Shown one piece after another: positions 33,901 through 43,879 of a DNA stretch of 64,000 nt. Source of the stretch: Gambelia wislizenii (taxonomy: Eukaryota > Chordata > Lepidosauria > Squamata > Crotaphytidae); the NCBI GenBank assembly GCA_030847615.1, contig JAUMIR010000004.1, forward strand, positions 230,496,501 through 230,560,500. Reading direction: 5' to 3'. The notes beneath the pieces were generated by a model that had not been told where the DNA came from, searched no databases, and was given only the letters and a program-made list of their open reading frames with translations. Position numbers and translations under genes: made by a program. Every line of letters begins with the position of its first letter. The first letter of the stretch is position 1.

Positions 33901-34091
33901 GACAGATGTTTTTCGGTTTTGGGTTTGCCAGACCAGTAAAGTGTGTAGCCGGCGCCATGTTCTTTAAGGCTGCCTTCCTCATGGAAGCGAACTTCACTAA
34001 GAGCAGCGATGTCAATATTAAGCCGTGATAGTTCAAGGGCTATTAGGGCAGAACGACGCTCAGGCCGTCCACTATCTTCAGAGTCTTGCAT
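30933..34091 (-). CDS. LINE polyprotein: APE endonuclease, reverse transcriptase, C-terminal CCHC finger
   Basis: 1052 codons from the first ATG; the frame is open upstream to 34181, after a TGA at 34182-34184. The endonuclease's first conserved block (CWNIRT) lies just before that ATG, so the natural start is upstream or lost. Residues counted from the ATG: catalytic Glu in ALSEVRFHEEG (~35), ILGDFNARVG (~137), HLIDYVLV (~205) and TDHRLVR (~233). RT: NGKAAGIDGIPPEVW, YRGITLLSIAGKILARIL, CGFRANRSTTD, VTFVDLTKAFDTVSRKG (motif A), GVKQGCVLAPTLF (motif B) and LLFADDAALVAH (motif C), then LLYGSETWV and LRWAGHVSRMEDHRLPK. The C-terminus has CAFCNRTCLSRIGLFSHQRAC (C-x2-C-x12-H-x3-C, its last C shared with a basic tail). 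No stop or shift was found. It nicks target DNA and copies its own RNA there. Confidence 0.85.
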   Translation of the reverse strand: MQDSEDSGRPERRSALIALELSRLNIDIAALSEVRFHEEGSLKEHGAGYTLYWSGKPKTEKHLSGVGFMIKNSIASKLETLPTGHSDRIISLRLPHVVLFSIYAPTMQADPVEKDKFYTDLRQLIQKVPVEDKIIILGDFNARVGKNSEAWKGVLGKHGVGNCNDNGRLLLEFCAEQQLTITNTIFQQKDSLKTTWMHPRSKHWHLIDYVLVRQRDIRDVRHTRVMPSAECQTDHRLVRCKLNLHLKFKPKRGGILKKRLQVNNLQQATMRDNFQANLQTKLEDHPTDPSPTVLWQHIKNSILQSAEESLGFSHKKNQDWFDENNQEIQELLARKRAAHQAYLAQPTCHVRKAAFRLTCSKLQQKLRDMQNKWWISIAEKTQRCADLGDHRGFYEALKAVFGPTYQVQSSLYSTDGQTLITDKASILNRWAEHFQSLFSANRVVQASAIQDMIQKPMKNELDIAPTLEETLKAIQQMKNGKAAGIDGIPPEVWKHGGHALHEKFHEFLVNCWEKGELPSDLRDAVIITLYKKKGAKSDCSNYRGITLLSIAGKILARILLNRLVPAIAEELLPESQCGFRANRSTTDMVFALRQLQEKCREQNKGLYVTFVDLTKAFDTVSRKGLWQILERLGCPPKFLKMIILLHEGQRGQVRYGDALSEPFLITNGVKQGCVLAPTLFTIFFSMMLQRAMAELEEDDGIYIRYRTDGSLFNLSRLRAHTKTLNYLVRELLFADDAALVAHTEGALQRLTSCFATAAELFGLEVNLKKTEVLYQPAPQDEHHHPHIAVSKSVLKSVQQFTYLGSIISSDAKIDKEIDHRLAKAYSAFGRLHKRVWSNKHLRQSTKISVYRAIVLSILLYGSETWVTYRHHLRLLERFHQRCLRTILNIHWTDYVTNVAVLEQAGITSIEAMILRTQLRWAGHVSRMEDHRLPKILLYGELATGQRKRGAPKKRYKDSLKQHLRLGQIDHQQWSALASHREAWRRTIHNAAALFENSRRTSLEEKRQRRKNHNPKTSPKETFCCAFCNRTCLSRIGLFSHQRACRKRGMSPS

Positions 34092-34632
34092 GGTTCTGAT
34101 GTTCCAGCATGCAAGTGTCAGTTTATTTACACCTTTGGAGGCCGGTGTGTGCCTTTGTTTCTTTGCCTTGGTTTGACCGCATCAGAAGATTCCCGTTGGC
34201 CGCGGCTAGCCAACCAGGTAGTTGGGGATGAGCTTTCTTTAGGCCACCTTTTCTAGGCCCCTCTCCATGTGGAGCAAGCAGTGCTCTCCTTAAAAAAAGG
34301 CTGCTTGGTCGTTCAGAATGCTGCCGAACAAGACTGTCATCTCCCGGGTCAGGCTTGAGCGACCAATGTCCTGAACCGCCTGCATGCAGGGTTGGGGCTG
34401 CGGCTTCCAGTGCATCTTTACACCTGCCGGTTTCGTCCCTCGCCAGTCGCTACAGGGCTTTTTTGGAAATGGATTTGTCCTTCGAGCCTGTGCAATGGAT
34501 TTTTCTGGTGGAGCGCAGCGTGCACAGAACTGGCCTCACCCTTTAAACCAGAGATTCATCTGCCGTGGCCTTGCAAGCATGGACGTGGCAGTGAGGTCCT
34601 CGGGCCGTAGGTTTGATTAGAGTTTCCTTCTC

Positions 34633-34866
34633 TTAGATGGTTGACCTTACAGGGTTGGACGAGCACCATCTGCCCGGGTTTGGGATTGGAGTTTTCCTTC
34701 TCCTAGGACGGTTGCCACAAGGCTGGAGAGCCCATCCTGCCCTTTGACGCTCTTTGTCAGACCCTTCGGTTTTGACCTGTCTGGCATGGGAGACCCTACC
34801 AGTGGCTATTATGCCACCGCCAGCATAGCTCAAAACATCATTAGGGTACGCAAGCCTCTCTCCCAC
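34633..34866 (-). other. Short leader reading frame in the LINE 5' region
   Basis: A 77-codon frame opening GERLAYPNDVLSYAGGG in the leader of the full-length copy, where the first codon is GTG. In the derivative at 56619-57098 the same position is ATG, and the frame is kept for about 47 codons before a TAG. Conservation in two copies is suggestive, but the region may be kept for promoter or RNA structure and not for protein. Confidence 0.3.
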
Positions 34867-34890
34867 GACAAGGGGGCGTCAATGGAGAGG

Positions 34891-34901
34891 AGACTTAATA
34901 T
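34891..34901. repeat. Target-site duplication (right) of the full-length LINE
   Basis: AGACTTAATAT, identical to 30895-30905. Confidence 0.85.
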
Positions 34902-35149
34902 AGCTCTTAAATATATCCATCAGCCATCCAATGTTCATGCACTATCGACAGTGACAGTTATTAAATAACACTAGAATCTCCCTTAATCTTCCTTTGTAAC
35001 AGTTGGAATTTGGTGGCAGCCTCATATCTGTGCATAGATTATTTCAACCCCTTGGGTTTTTTGGCTGGGGAAAAGTAGGGAGAGAACCACTACAAGAAAT
35101 TAATACTCTTGGGAGAATCTTATTTCTGCCTTGACTGATATGACAGAAC

Positions 35150-35196
<47 letters not shown>

Positions 35197-35664
35197 TAAG
35201 AGGACTGGATACATGTTGTAAAGGGAATGGTACCACATTTGGTCCATTTTAAATGAGCTTTATCGGTGTCATCCAACTGACCATCTCTGGCATGAAACTC
35301 TGATTAGTTGAATCCCCAGTGTTGCTATCCATGACGGTCTGAAGCAAATGGTTAAAGGTGGCCAGGGTGGGTAGCAAACTTCAGGGGGCTCGGGGTGTGG
35401 TGCTGGTGGTGCTGGCCTTTCCACATCATCAATATCTGGCATTGCATTTGGGCTAATCTAAGATGCAGGGAAGCATGATGGTGTAGAATGGAGTGTCAGC
35501 TCAGCTCCTGTTCAAAAGCACTGCTGCTCCTTTACTCTTGGAGGAGCTTTTCAGAGTGGTGAGGGAATGAGTGGCTGCTTCTGTAGCCAGACAGCAGTGC
35601 TTTGGGGCAGTAGCCATATTGGTGCTTGGCTCCACTTCATGCCTGTCTCCCACCATTTTAGGTA
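34902..35664. other. No recognised gene; (TC)n/(TG)n repeat at 35156-35197
   Basis: Unassigned DNA with a ~28-bp CT run passing into a GT run. Confidence 0.5.
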
Positions 35665-35885
35665 TAGCCAGCATGGTGTAATGGTTTGAGCGCTGGACTA
35701 CAGCTCTGGAGACCAGGATTCAAATCCCTGCTTGGACATGAAAACCCACTGGGTGACCTTGGACAAGTCACACTCTCTCAGCCTCAGAGGAAGAGAATGG
35801 CAAACCTCCTTTGAACAAACCTCGCCAATAAAACTCTGTGATAGGTTTGACTTAAGTCAGAAATTACTTGAAGACACAACAATAA
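35665..35885 (+). mobile_element. Sauria-type SINE, nearly complete
   Basis: Head 'agccagcatggtgtaatggt', B-box region 'ggattcaaatccctgctt', middle 'gggtgaccttggacaagtca', then 'ctcagaggaagagaatggca' and the Bov-B-like tail 'cttaagtcagaaattacttg'. This is the most complete SINE of this family in the window. Confidence 0.85.
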
Positions 35886-36449
35886 CCACCACAAAATGAT
35901 GAGGGATAGCCCCTTCTAAGCCCATTGGCTCCAGTCAGCTCTCTCACTGTGTCAACCCTTGATACTGGGCCAATAATTTTTGGGATGGGCAATAGACTAA
36001 CAGAGCAAATGTCATGTTATGGCTGAATTTACATCAGTAAACCTAACTGTTCACTTTTAATAAGTTTGTGTGCCAAATATTTCTTTTGCCAACCAAAATC
36101 CCATTGCTTAATATGTTTTTTTCTCATCATTCTCCAAATTCCTAACCTGTCTGGCTGTCAATGCATCTTATAGCTAACAGAAGCACATATTATGGCAGGA
36201 TACAGAAATTAAGTGTCTGTATTCATATTCCTGTATTAATACTATTAAAAATTACTATTACTAGAACCAAAAAGTGATCAGAATAATGAAAAAGACTGTA
36301 GCTTGCTCAACACTCTTAATATGAATAGCTTGAATCTTACAATTGTCTGAGAGAGCTAGGCAAAAGGTCCAAGGCTAATTTAAGTAATAGTGATAATAAA
36401 GGGCATTCCAGTGAGAATATTATCTCCTATTAAATGGAGCAGTTATGAG
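35886..36449. other. No recognised feature
   Basis: Unassigned A/T-rich DNA. Confidence 0.4.
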
Positions 36450-37640
36450 GTTTGTCTATTAAATAACAAGTAAATATATATGTCTATTAAATAACAATTC
36501 TAATTCTTGTCCCCTTCAATATACTCCTTGTTCACACTCACACACCAATGCAGTCTTGTTTTCCACTGGTCAAAGGCGTGGAGCAGATCAGTTTCTGTCA
36601 GCTGTTTCAACACATCTGCCATTTTCTTCGTACTGCATCAATTGACTCAAGATGTGTTACGTTAAGCACTGATTTCACTTTAGGGAAAAGAAAAAAAAAT
36701 CACATGGTGCCAAATCTGGTGAATATGATGTTCAAGTGTAGTAATGTGTTTATCGGCCAAAAACTGCTTCACAGAAAGTGCTGAGTGAGCAGGTTCATTG
36801 TCTTGATGAAGAATGAAACCATTTCCCCACAGTTATGGCCTTTTTTTCCTGACTCTTTCTCTCAGCTTTGTCAAAACTTCCTTATAATAATGCTGGTTCA
36901 CTGTTCTGCCTTCTGGAACCCATTCTGCCAAAATTATGCCCTTGATGTAAAAACAACAACAATGAACATGGCTTTGAATGTGACTTGCTTTGACTGGCTT
37001 TTTCCATTCTTGGTGATGATGGTGTTTTCCAGCGCATTGATTGTTGTTTTGTCTCAGGATCATGCTGGAAGATCCAGGTTTCATCACAAAGTGATGATTT
37101 TTTGCCTCACGTTGCTGTAGAATGTCAGTGCAAATTTTCTTGCGGCACACTCTTTTTGCTCTAGTTTGGGAACCATAGGGACCATCTTGGCACGAACTTT
37201 TCTCATGTTGAGATGCTCATGCAAAATTTTCCACACAGTGTCTTTGTCAATGTTCACAGTTTCAGCTATCATTCAGACACTGAGTCGGTGGTCTCCTTGA
37301 ACAATCTGGCTGATTTTTTCCACAATTTCTTCAGTTCTTGAAGTAGAAGGTCATCCAGGGTATTTGTCTTCCACATTCTCATGTCCTTCTCTGAATCTTT
37401 TGTGTCACTCAAACACATGCACATGAGACATGCAGTCTTCCCCATAGGCCTTAGTAAGCATTTGAAAAGATTCCTTTGGTGTTTTGTTCAATTTTAATAA
37501 AAATTCAAATTGACACGTTGCTCGACTTTGAAACTAAGCATTTTTCTGGCATGCAACTGACAACATAGCTGCTTTCAATGATGACTGACAATTAACTGAA
37601 CAGCCAGGAGTGTTGATGTTTGTCATGCAGGTTCAGACAT
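36449..37640 (-). mobile_element. mariner-type DNA transposon, decayed
   Basis: Encloses the transposase relic. The left boundary carries TGTCTATTAAATAACAA twice (36453-36469 and 36481-36497), the second probably a small tandem duplication of the terminal repeat. The right end is not clearly identified and is placed by the position of the transposase start. Confidence 0.6.
36540..37545 (-). pseudogene. mariner transposase (DD34D type) pseudogene
   Basis: Starts near 37545 (VEQRVNLNF). It continues through KTPKESFQMLTKAYGEDCMS and VHVFE with a stop, then SQIVQGDHRLSV with a stop, then MIAETVNIDKDTVWKILHEH and LNMRKVRAKMVP. The catalytic part includes IKGIILAEWVPEGRTVNQHY, LRERVRKKRP and HQDNEPAHSALSVKQFLAD (second Asp). 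Near 36,720 a shift is needed to read PDLAPCDFF (third Asp). Multiple stops and shifts; inactive. Helix-turn-helix plus DDD nuclease is the normal mariner plan. Confidence 0.8.
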
Positions 37641-37647
37641 GTTCAAG

Positions 37648-37698
37648 GGAGATTTTCAGACAGGAATGAAAAAACCATTCCTGTCTCAAAATATCCTC
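37648..37698. repeat. Compact hairpin with MITE-like ends
   Basis: GGAGATTTTCAGACAGGAAT on one side is the near-perfect inverse of ATTCCTGTCTCAAAATATCC on the other, with a loop of ~7 bases. The ends resemble the GGAGATTATCAG MITE family. Confidence 0.6.
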
Positions 37699-37915
37699 TC
37701 CCACCCCTCTCCTGTCCCTGTAATGTCCCAAAATAAAAGAAAGTTTTCAAACCTAACTTTTTCGCACCTCGTTCCCTTGGTAGGGCAGCCCAGGAGTGAA
37801 AGGAGCTCGAATGGAGCTGCTTTAATTTCCTGGATTGGAATCCCGCCTGCTCTTGTGAGAAGAAGAGAATGCAGGACATTCAAAGTTTAAAAGCAAAATA
37901 CAAATCAAAAAGTTA
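37699..37915. other. Unassigned, possibly part of a MITE
   Basis: GC-richer block similar in texture to 3600-3880; no defined end. Confidence 0.3.
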
Positions 37916-38208
37916 TCTCTCTCTGGCTTTTCTTTGCAAATGAAGATTCAGAAAGGACTCATCCCGCGCTTTCTGCAAGCGCGCTGATGAGTAAAAAGGC
38001 CAATCCGAGATAAACAAGTCCGGTTGCAGAAAGCACAGCAGAAGGTCTCATTGGGTGATGTTTCTGGGTTGTGATTCTTTCTGCGTTGTCGTTTCTCTTC
38101 AAGACTCGTTTGGCGTGAGTTCTCAAATAAGGCTGCAGCATTGTGGATAGTGCATCTCCATGCCTCCCGATGTGAGGCCAGAGCAGAGCATTGTTGGTGA
38201 TCACTAAG
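37916..38208 (-). mobile_element. 5'-truncated copy of the RTE-like LINE (3' end)
   Basis: Matches 30906-31185 of the full-length copy with few differences. It encodes the end of the polyprotein including CAFCNRTCLSRIGLF and a C-terminal tail. The 3' end reads GCCAGAGAGAGATAA on the minus strand, i.e. a short GAGA tail. It diverges from the full-length copy after 'ttggtgatca'. No target duplication is evident. Confidence 0.8.
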
Positions 38209-39070
38209 CACGTAAACACACTTTATAAGTAACCTGGGGAGGGGAAAAAAGTGTATCACTTACCTCGATGACCTGATCTCACCCAGACGTGTTCTGGCAT
38301 GGACCTCCCAGTGACGCTGGCATTGCAACAGCATAATGGGGCACCATTTCAATTGCAGGTCATTCCATTTGTCATGCCCTGTGAGCCTGATGAGGCTATA
38401 GACTCAGAGGAGGAGGACATGGCAGGGAACAGCCCTAGGGACCCTGGCACAGGTTTATCTACACCTTTGCCAGTAGGGAATCCTGCCAACCTAGAAGCTC
38501 GAGCCAAGGAAGAGCCTGGTCAGTGGGTTGGCACCAGTCTTGGCAGAGAGTCCTGCCCATTCAGATAAGGATGAAGAAGAAGAGAGGGACTTACCTTCAC
38601 CATCGTATACCCAGCAGTGAGCTCAAAAGGAAGCTGAAAGTAAGTCTCTGAGACTTTATGAGAAAAACCTGCTCATTAAGAAACATCTGACAAAGCCTTA
38701 ATTGCTTTATATATGCTGGGAGAGGTGATGGAGGCTTTGTCAGAGATCAACAGATCTTCCTGGTAAAAGCTTCCTGCTGACTTTGGTGCCTGGATTCTGG
38801 TTATCTTGACTTCTATTACCTTGACTCCTGTTTAGACCTTGGACTGACCCTGACTACTCTGCTGCCTGCTCCTGTTGACCCTCGGACTGTTTTGGACCAC
38901 ATTGACTGATTGCCATAAGCCTCTGACCCTTTCGGACTGTGTTGTTGGACGAAATCTTTGACTGTGTTTCCATTCCTGTGAGCTAACAGTTGGCTCCCTT
39001 CCCAGACTAGTGCTGTTTATACTTTGCTGGTAACTAGTTGCTTTCTGGACACCATTAGAGAAACAGAACG
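38209..39070. other. Unclassified interspersed repeat
   Basis: An acidic 89-codon frame (38299-38568: DEAIDSEEEDMAGN) is followed by low-complexity DNA rich in 'cttggactgaccctgact' phrases (38760-38960). The minus strand of 54740-55130 has the same texture, so both may belong to one LTR or LINE family. I cannot name it. Confidence 0.35.
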
Positions 39071-39230
39071 GGGGATTCATTGACAGCTTAGCCCATTAAT
39101 AAAAAGAAGCGCTGGCGTAACAACAGCTGAACAGGAGCATGAAAACACGGGAACATCATTTGAAATACAAGCCCTTTACCAATCTCCTGGCGTCGTTATC
39201 ATGCCATATTTAGAGCATCTGATAATCTCC
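39071..39230 (+). mobile_element. Short TTA-family fold-back MITE (copy 4)
   Basis: Starts GGGGATTCATTGACAGC and ends GCATCTGATAATCTCC. It shares start point, interior and end with 1491-1642, so both come from a ~155-bp subfamily. Confidence 0.55.
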
Positions 39231-40026
39231 AAGGTCATCACTCAAGCGTTCACAATCAATTCTCTCTGATTTGTCTGAAAGGCAGAAACACAGTCTCAGT
39301 ATTTAATAGACAGATCTCGTAAATTGGTGCCAGTCCTGAATTTGGATAATTAGTCAGGATAAAACAATGTAAACAATAAAAAATTTAGTCATTCAAAAAC
39401 TTTATATAGTATTAATAAGTATTGTCCTAGGTTTCAAATGAAAGTCTTCTTTTGCAATAGTAAGTCATTCCTTTACATTGCATTTCTTATGGAGGGCTGC
39501 AGACAAGCTAGCTCTTTGTACATGTGTAAGCCATACTTTGTACTTTGATGTCACCCCGACACCTTGGCTCAAGAATCCATTTTGTTCTACAAAGAGCAGC
39601 AGAGCTACAGCTATGGAAGGCTTCCAGGAATGAGAAGGGTGTCTCAGATGGCTGCAGAGGGCCCTTCCCTCCGCTAAGTTACTAACGTTCATAGCAAATA
39701 ACTGCCATAGGAGCCTGTTCACATCATGCATGAACAAAACTTAGAAAAATCCTGAGTTTTTTGAGTCCCAGCTTTTTGAGAATAGGAGAAACAATGTGAA
39801 GCTGAGCAGGAACATCCAACCAGCTGGCCGCAAGCTTGAAGTTTTGTTACCAATTATGCTCTCAGAGGAAATGAATGAACTCATACATGTGCTAAGTACA
39901 TGCCTGTAAGTGATCTTATGATCTTAGCAATAGCCTGTCTTAAGCAAGTTGGAATCAATAACCACATTCACACAGATCTCTCTAAAAGGGAAACTTTGTC
40001 CAACACATACAAAATCAAGATATACA
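39231..40026. other. No recognised gene
   Basis: Unassigned DNA. Confidence 0.4.
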
Positions 40027-40040
40027 CAATAATTGCATTG

Positions 40041-40255
40041 TGTTATCTGTATGTGCCTTCAAGTTACTTGTTGACCTATGGAAGCCCCATGAATTTCATA
40101 GGATTTTCTTAGGCAAGGAATATTCAGAGGCGGTTTTGCCAGTTCCTTCCACTAAAGCACCTGGTATTCATCAGAGGTCTCCAAGTCCTAACCATGGCTG
40201 ATCCGGCTTAGCTTCCAAGATCAGATAGGATCTGGTGCCTTAGGTATTTAGGGCC
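40041..40255 (-). mobile_element. 5S-rRNA-derived SINE with perfect 14-bp target duplication
   Basis: Minus strand: the head (right) is 5S-like ('gcttagcttccaagatcaga', 'caccatggctgatcc'-type promoter region) and the tail (left) is 'tgccttcaagttacttgttg', resembling the Sauria SINE tail. CAATAATTGCATTG at 40027-40040 is repeated exactly at 40256-40269. It is a SINE and not a 5S gene: the 5S part is diverged and fused to a foreign tail. Confidence 0.8.
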
Positions 40256-40269
40256 CAATAATTGCATTG

Positions 40270-43200
40270 AAGGAAAGCAAATACTGTGGTAGAGCTTCAT
40301 AAGAGGAAGACGGTGCATGTAAAATACAAAGAAATATCTATTAGAGTATAAGTGCTTTAGTATGGGAAAATATAGGGCAAATTATTACCTACTTGTAAAG
40401 ATCTGAAGATTTGGAGTTAAACAATGTGAACTTTTAGAGGTTGCTAAGAGGAGGGAAAGAGGAAAGAAAGAAAAAGGTTCAAAATTAAAGACTATATAAT
40501 ATTTTCCCTAATCCATATACACACACCAGAGAAATGGGGGCAGTTTGGGGGAGTTGCACTGTGCAGGGAGAGTACTCCCTGAAAGATAGGCCAAGAAAGG
40601 GATGAAAAAAAGTTACCTCACTTTGATGCCATTGGGCTTCCTTGGGGAGAAGCTAGGGAGAGCTGGCACTTCTGGCTGGAAAAGTGCAAAGAAAAGGAGG
40701 ACAAGCGAAGAGCTCCATGCAAGACCCAGATTTTTGGAGAGAGAATAAGCTAATGAGATTGCCAAAATGTTTGACCAAAATCCTGCATTGGGGAGGGATC
40801 CAAAAGAGTGATTAAAAAGAGCATAGCCTAGTTTAGGCGGTGATTTCAGCAAGAAGCCTTCTTGCTGACATCCCTCCTTGCTGACCTTGTTGAAGCTTCA
40901 AGTAGACCCCACCCCAAAACAAACCACTTTTGAATTTGGGGTCATTTTAAAGCATCTCTGGGTGGGAAAATAAGTGTGATATCAGGAAGAAAGAAATCTC
41001 TTAAGACAAGAGTGTCCATCTGGATTTCCTGAGAAACATTATCCAATAATTAGTTTATCAACAAGGTAGTGAAGCCTCAGATAGCCATCCGCTTAAGAAA
41101 GACACCACAGAAGCATTGGTCTGATCACCCTTACCCCAAAGGTAACATTTCGTATCAATGCAATTTCTTCTCATTGTGCATTGTTTACCAACTGGGAGAG
41201 AAAGAGCCTTGCTGGGGCGTGTGTGGGGTATTATTATTATTTTAAATAATTCAACCAATATTCTTGACACAACTGATCATGGTAAATAATTTCTTCTGAC
41301 CTGGGTGCTGGCTATGAGACTTTCCCAGCTAACCCTTCTGTATCCTTAGCCAGATAATCCAAAGCAGGTCCATTTTAGAACATACACATGCACATCCCAG
41401 CAAGGGTGTTGTACAAATATGTCCATTTCACAATGGCTAGAAGCATGTAGGAGTTTTCTATACCTAATAGGTCCTCAAATTGTTATTTGCTATTGGCCTT
41501 AACGAAGTGGTGATTATTGCAAAAGTCTCATGGCCTCTCTCTCTCTGCCTACAAACCCATTCAAAATAGTTCATAATCACTGTTGAGAACAGATTTCAAA
41601 ATCCTTACTATATTCACATACCTCTGGAATCTTGGCAACCATTTTGATATCACCAATCATCTACCCAAGAAAGATACCTCTAACTTTTAGGTGCATGAAA
41701 GAATGAGATACAGGTCATACTTTTGTAGAGACAGGGCAATGTAAAATAGGGGAGCAGATGGGATGATATACCCCAATTTCCAGACTGTCTTGGACATTGG
41801 GTCCATCTAGGAAAGGATACTGCAACAGCTGTTTTTTGTTGTTCAGATAGAATTGTGCACCCAAGTTGAAGATTTTATTAACAAACCCATATTGTTCATC
41901 ATTACAATAATAGATCTGGACGGATCTAAGAATCCCATTTACCAAATGATCTTGTTCTAGCTTTATTTAATCTACCATGACAAGGCTGTAGCCTTTAAGC
42001 TGTTCTTGAACCACACTATTAGAGAAAATAAAGTAAATGTGTTCCAAATCAGGCTGGTGTGCTAATATTTTTGTATTCTTTCCTACTTTCTGCAGGTAGC
42101 AGAAGGAGCCACCTTCTCCTTTATCTTCAGTGCAGCAGCCTCACTACCAGCATTTTATGATTTGCATTGGCATGGAGAAAAAAGGAGATTTGCCAGTAAA
42201 ATCTTGGCCAACAAAAGCCAATGTACATAGCACAGAGACCATCTCAGCAGAGAACATCAAGCAAGCACTCTTTCGTTTTGAGATTATAGTGAGGCAGCCA
42301 AAAATAGTATATTCACTTGATGTTAGTTTATCCTCTCTGCCGCCATGCTTCTTTTTAGACTGTGTGAACTCTGGGGTAGTAGATTGACTAACTGTGTTGT
42401 TTATTGATCATCATCATCATCATCATCTTGTCGTAATCTGAAGCCAATAAATTGAACATAAACTTTTCCAAAGAGTCTGGCAGTGGTGAAGATATGTAAC
42501 TTTTCTGATGCCATTGAACTATCTGAAGGAAATTAACTTGATAATCATTTTTTTTTGCTCCAGTAAGTGACCCTGTCCTTCTGTGACATCTATTATTAAA
42601 GGAGCTCAGCTTCTTCTGATCATACAAACAAATGCTTCTGTATTCAATGTGTTATCTGTGGCAGTATACTTTACTCAGAGTTTCTGCCTGCATCATCTGC
42701 TTTGCAACACTCCATTGGATTAGAATATTGCAAACCCTTCCTTCTGCATTCAGACCTAATTTTTCTTTCTAGTGATCTTGTAACAAGACATTTTAAAGTA
42801 AGAATTGTGTGTTCATGTGGACACCCAGTTCTACCTCTTGGACAATGAAGGGAGACAAATAAACATGTACAATTTAATCAGTGAACCAAGAACATCAATT
42901 TTGACTGGATAATGCTGGATTAAAATGTGTGTACTGGTAAATGTATTTGAAACTGTTTGTTTACTCGGGTTTTTAAAAATACTTTTGCCTCAACCTGATT
43001 TCCAGGAGTGTGCCACAGAGAAGCTACCATTCATCTGAATGAGAAAATGGACACCCAGTAACAATTTCTTTAAAAATGTCTTGTCTTGTAATATAGAAGC
43101 AGGCCTTTTGTGGGATGTTCCAAATGGTTCTATCACATTAGGTGGGAAACGATTTGCATCAGGCAATGCAAATTGATTGAACCTTTTGGAAATCCAGTTT

Positions 43201-43449
43201 TCTTTGAAGTCCTGCTGTGTACTCTGATCTTTGGCTAATTCATTCTTAGAAAGCTTAGCTGGCCTTCCTTAGCTGCTGCTTTTGATTACTCTTTTTGCTT
43301 GCGCAATGATATCGTGGTTGTTCCTCATCTGCATAATAAGGTACTGAAGGCAGACATATTTTGCAGATAAGAGGCTTCTTACAAACATCTGCCCATCCTA
43401 CTTTTAAAAAATCATTGCTATAATGTGTTCAAATGATTTTGGTGGCTGG
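40270..43449. other. No recognised gene; (CAT)n at 42407-42428
   Basis: Over 3 kb with no repeat or exon that I can name. The frames (85 codons or fewer) have no motif. This may be the most host-like, single-copy stretch of the window. Confidence 0.45.
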
Positions 43450-43680
43450 AATTCACTGTCACAGTTTTGGGCGAGTAACTAGAGTTACACATTCATAACT
43501 GGTTCATATTCACACTTCCTGCATATTCATGGTTATGGTGCTATTACCATGATCGTAAAAGTCCCCCAAACCTGCTTTACTGGGCAGCAGCTACTGTGAG
43601 CAGCGGAGGTCTGTTCTGTTGATTGGGGCACAGCATACTAACATTTCCACTCCCGCTCCTGCCAGCAAGCTCCAATGAGA
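43450..43680. repeat. Unclassified short repeat, shared with 6340-6660
   Basis: 'aacctgctttactgggcagc' and flanking 'gttgattggggcacag' match the 6.5-kb copy. Confidence 0.4.
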
Positions 43681-43879
43681 ATAGGAATTGAAACAGGGAT
43701 CCTGCTTTTGATTGTCACACTAGAGATCACTGGAGAAAGCAGGGAGAAACATTACTCTGCTGCATGCTAATCCACAAAAGAACAGACCTTCATTGTTTGC
43801 AGTGGTTTCAGTCTAGTTAGGCAGGATGGGGAGAGATTGGGCCAGCAGATACTACTTAGTTGACTTAGCTAAGTAACTA

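Larger units (their letters stand above)
30906..34890 (-). mobile_element. Full-length APE-type RTE-like LINE, 3985 bp
   Basis: On the minus strand it runs from CCTCTCCATTGACGCCCCC (5' end, 34890) to a 3' end reading GAAGAAAAGCCAGAG (30906), exactly between two copies of AGACTTAATAT. It has a ~700-bp leader, one long uninterrupted ORF and only ~27 bp of 3' UTR, with no poly(A). Related copies end in GAGA repeats, as at 57627-57652. A short or absent 3' UTR and a simple-repeat tail fit the RTE superfamily, and the APE endonuclease excludes R2/R4-type elements. It is not Bov-B. The perfect duplication and the intact frame indicate recent insertion. Confidence 0.85.

Noticed and set aside
33541..34968. 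Plus-strand frames within the LINE
   Set aside because: Antisense shadows of the LINE ORF and leader.
35156..35197. CRISPR-like or regulatory repeat
   Set aside because: Plain CT/GT microsatellite; eukaryotic context.
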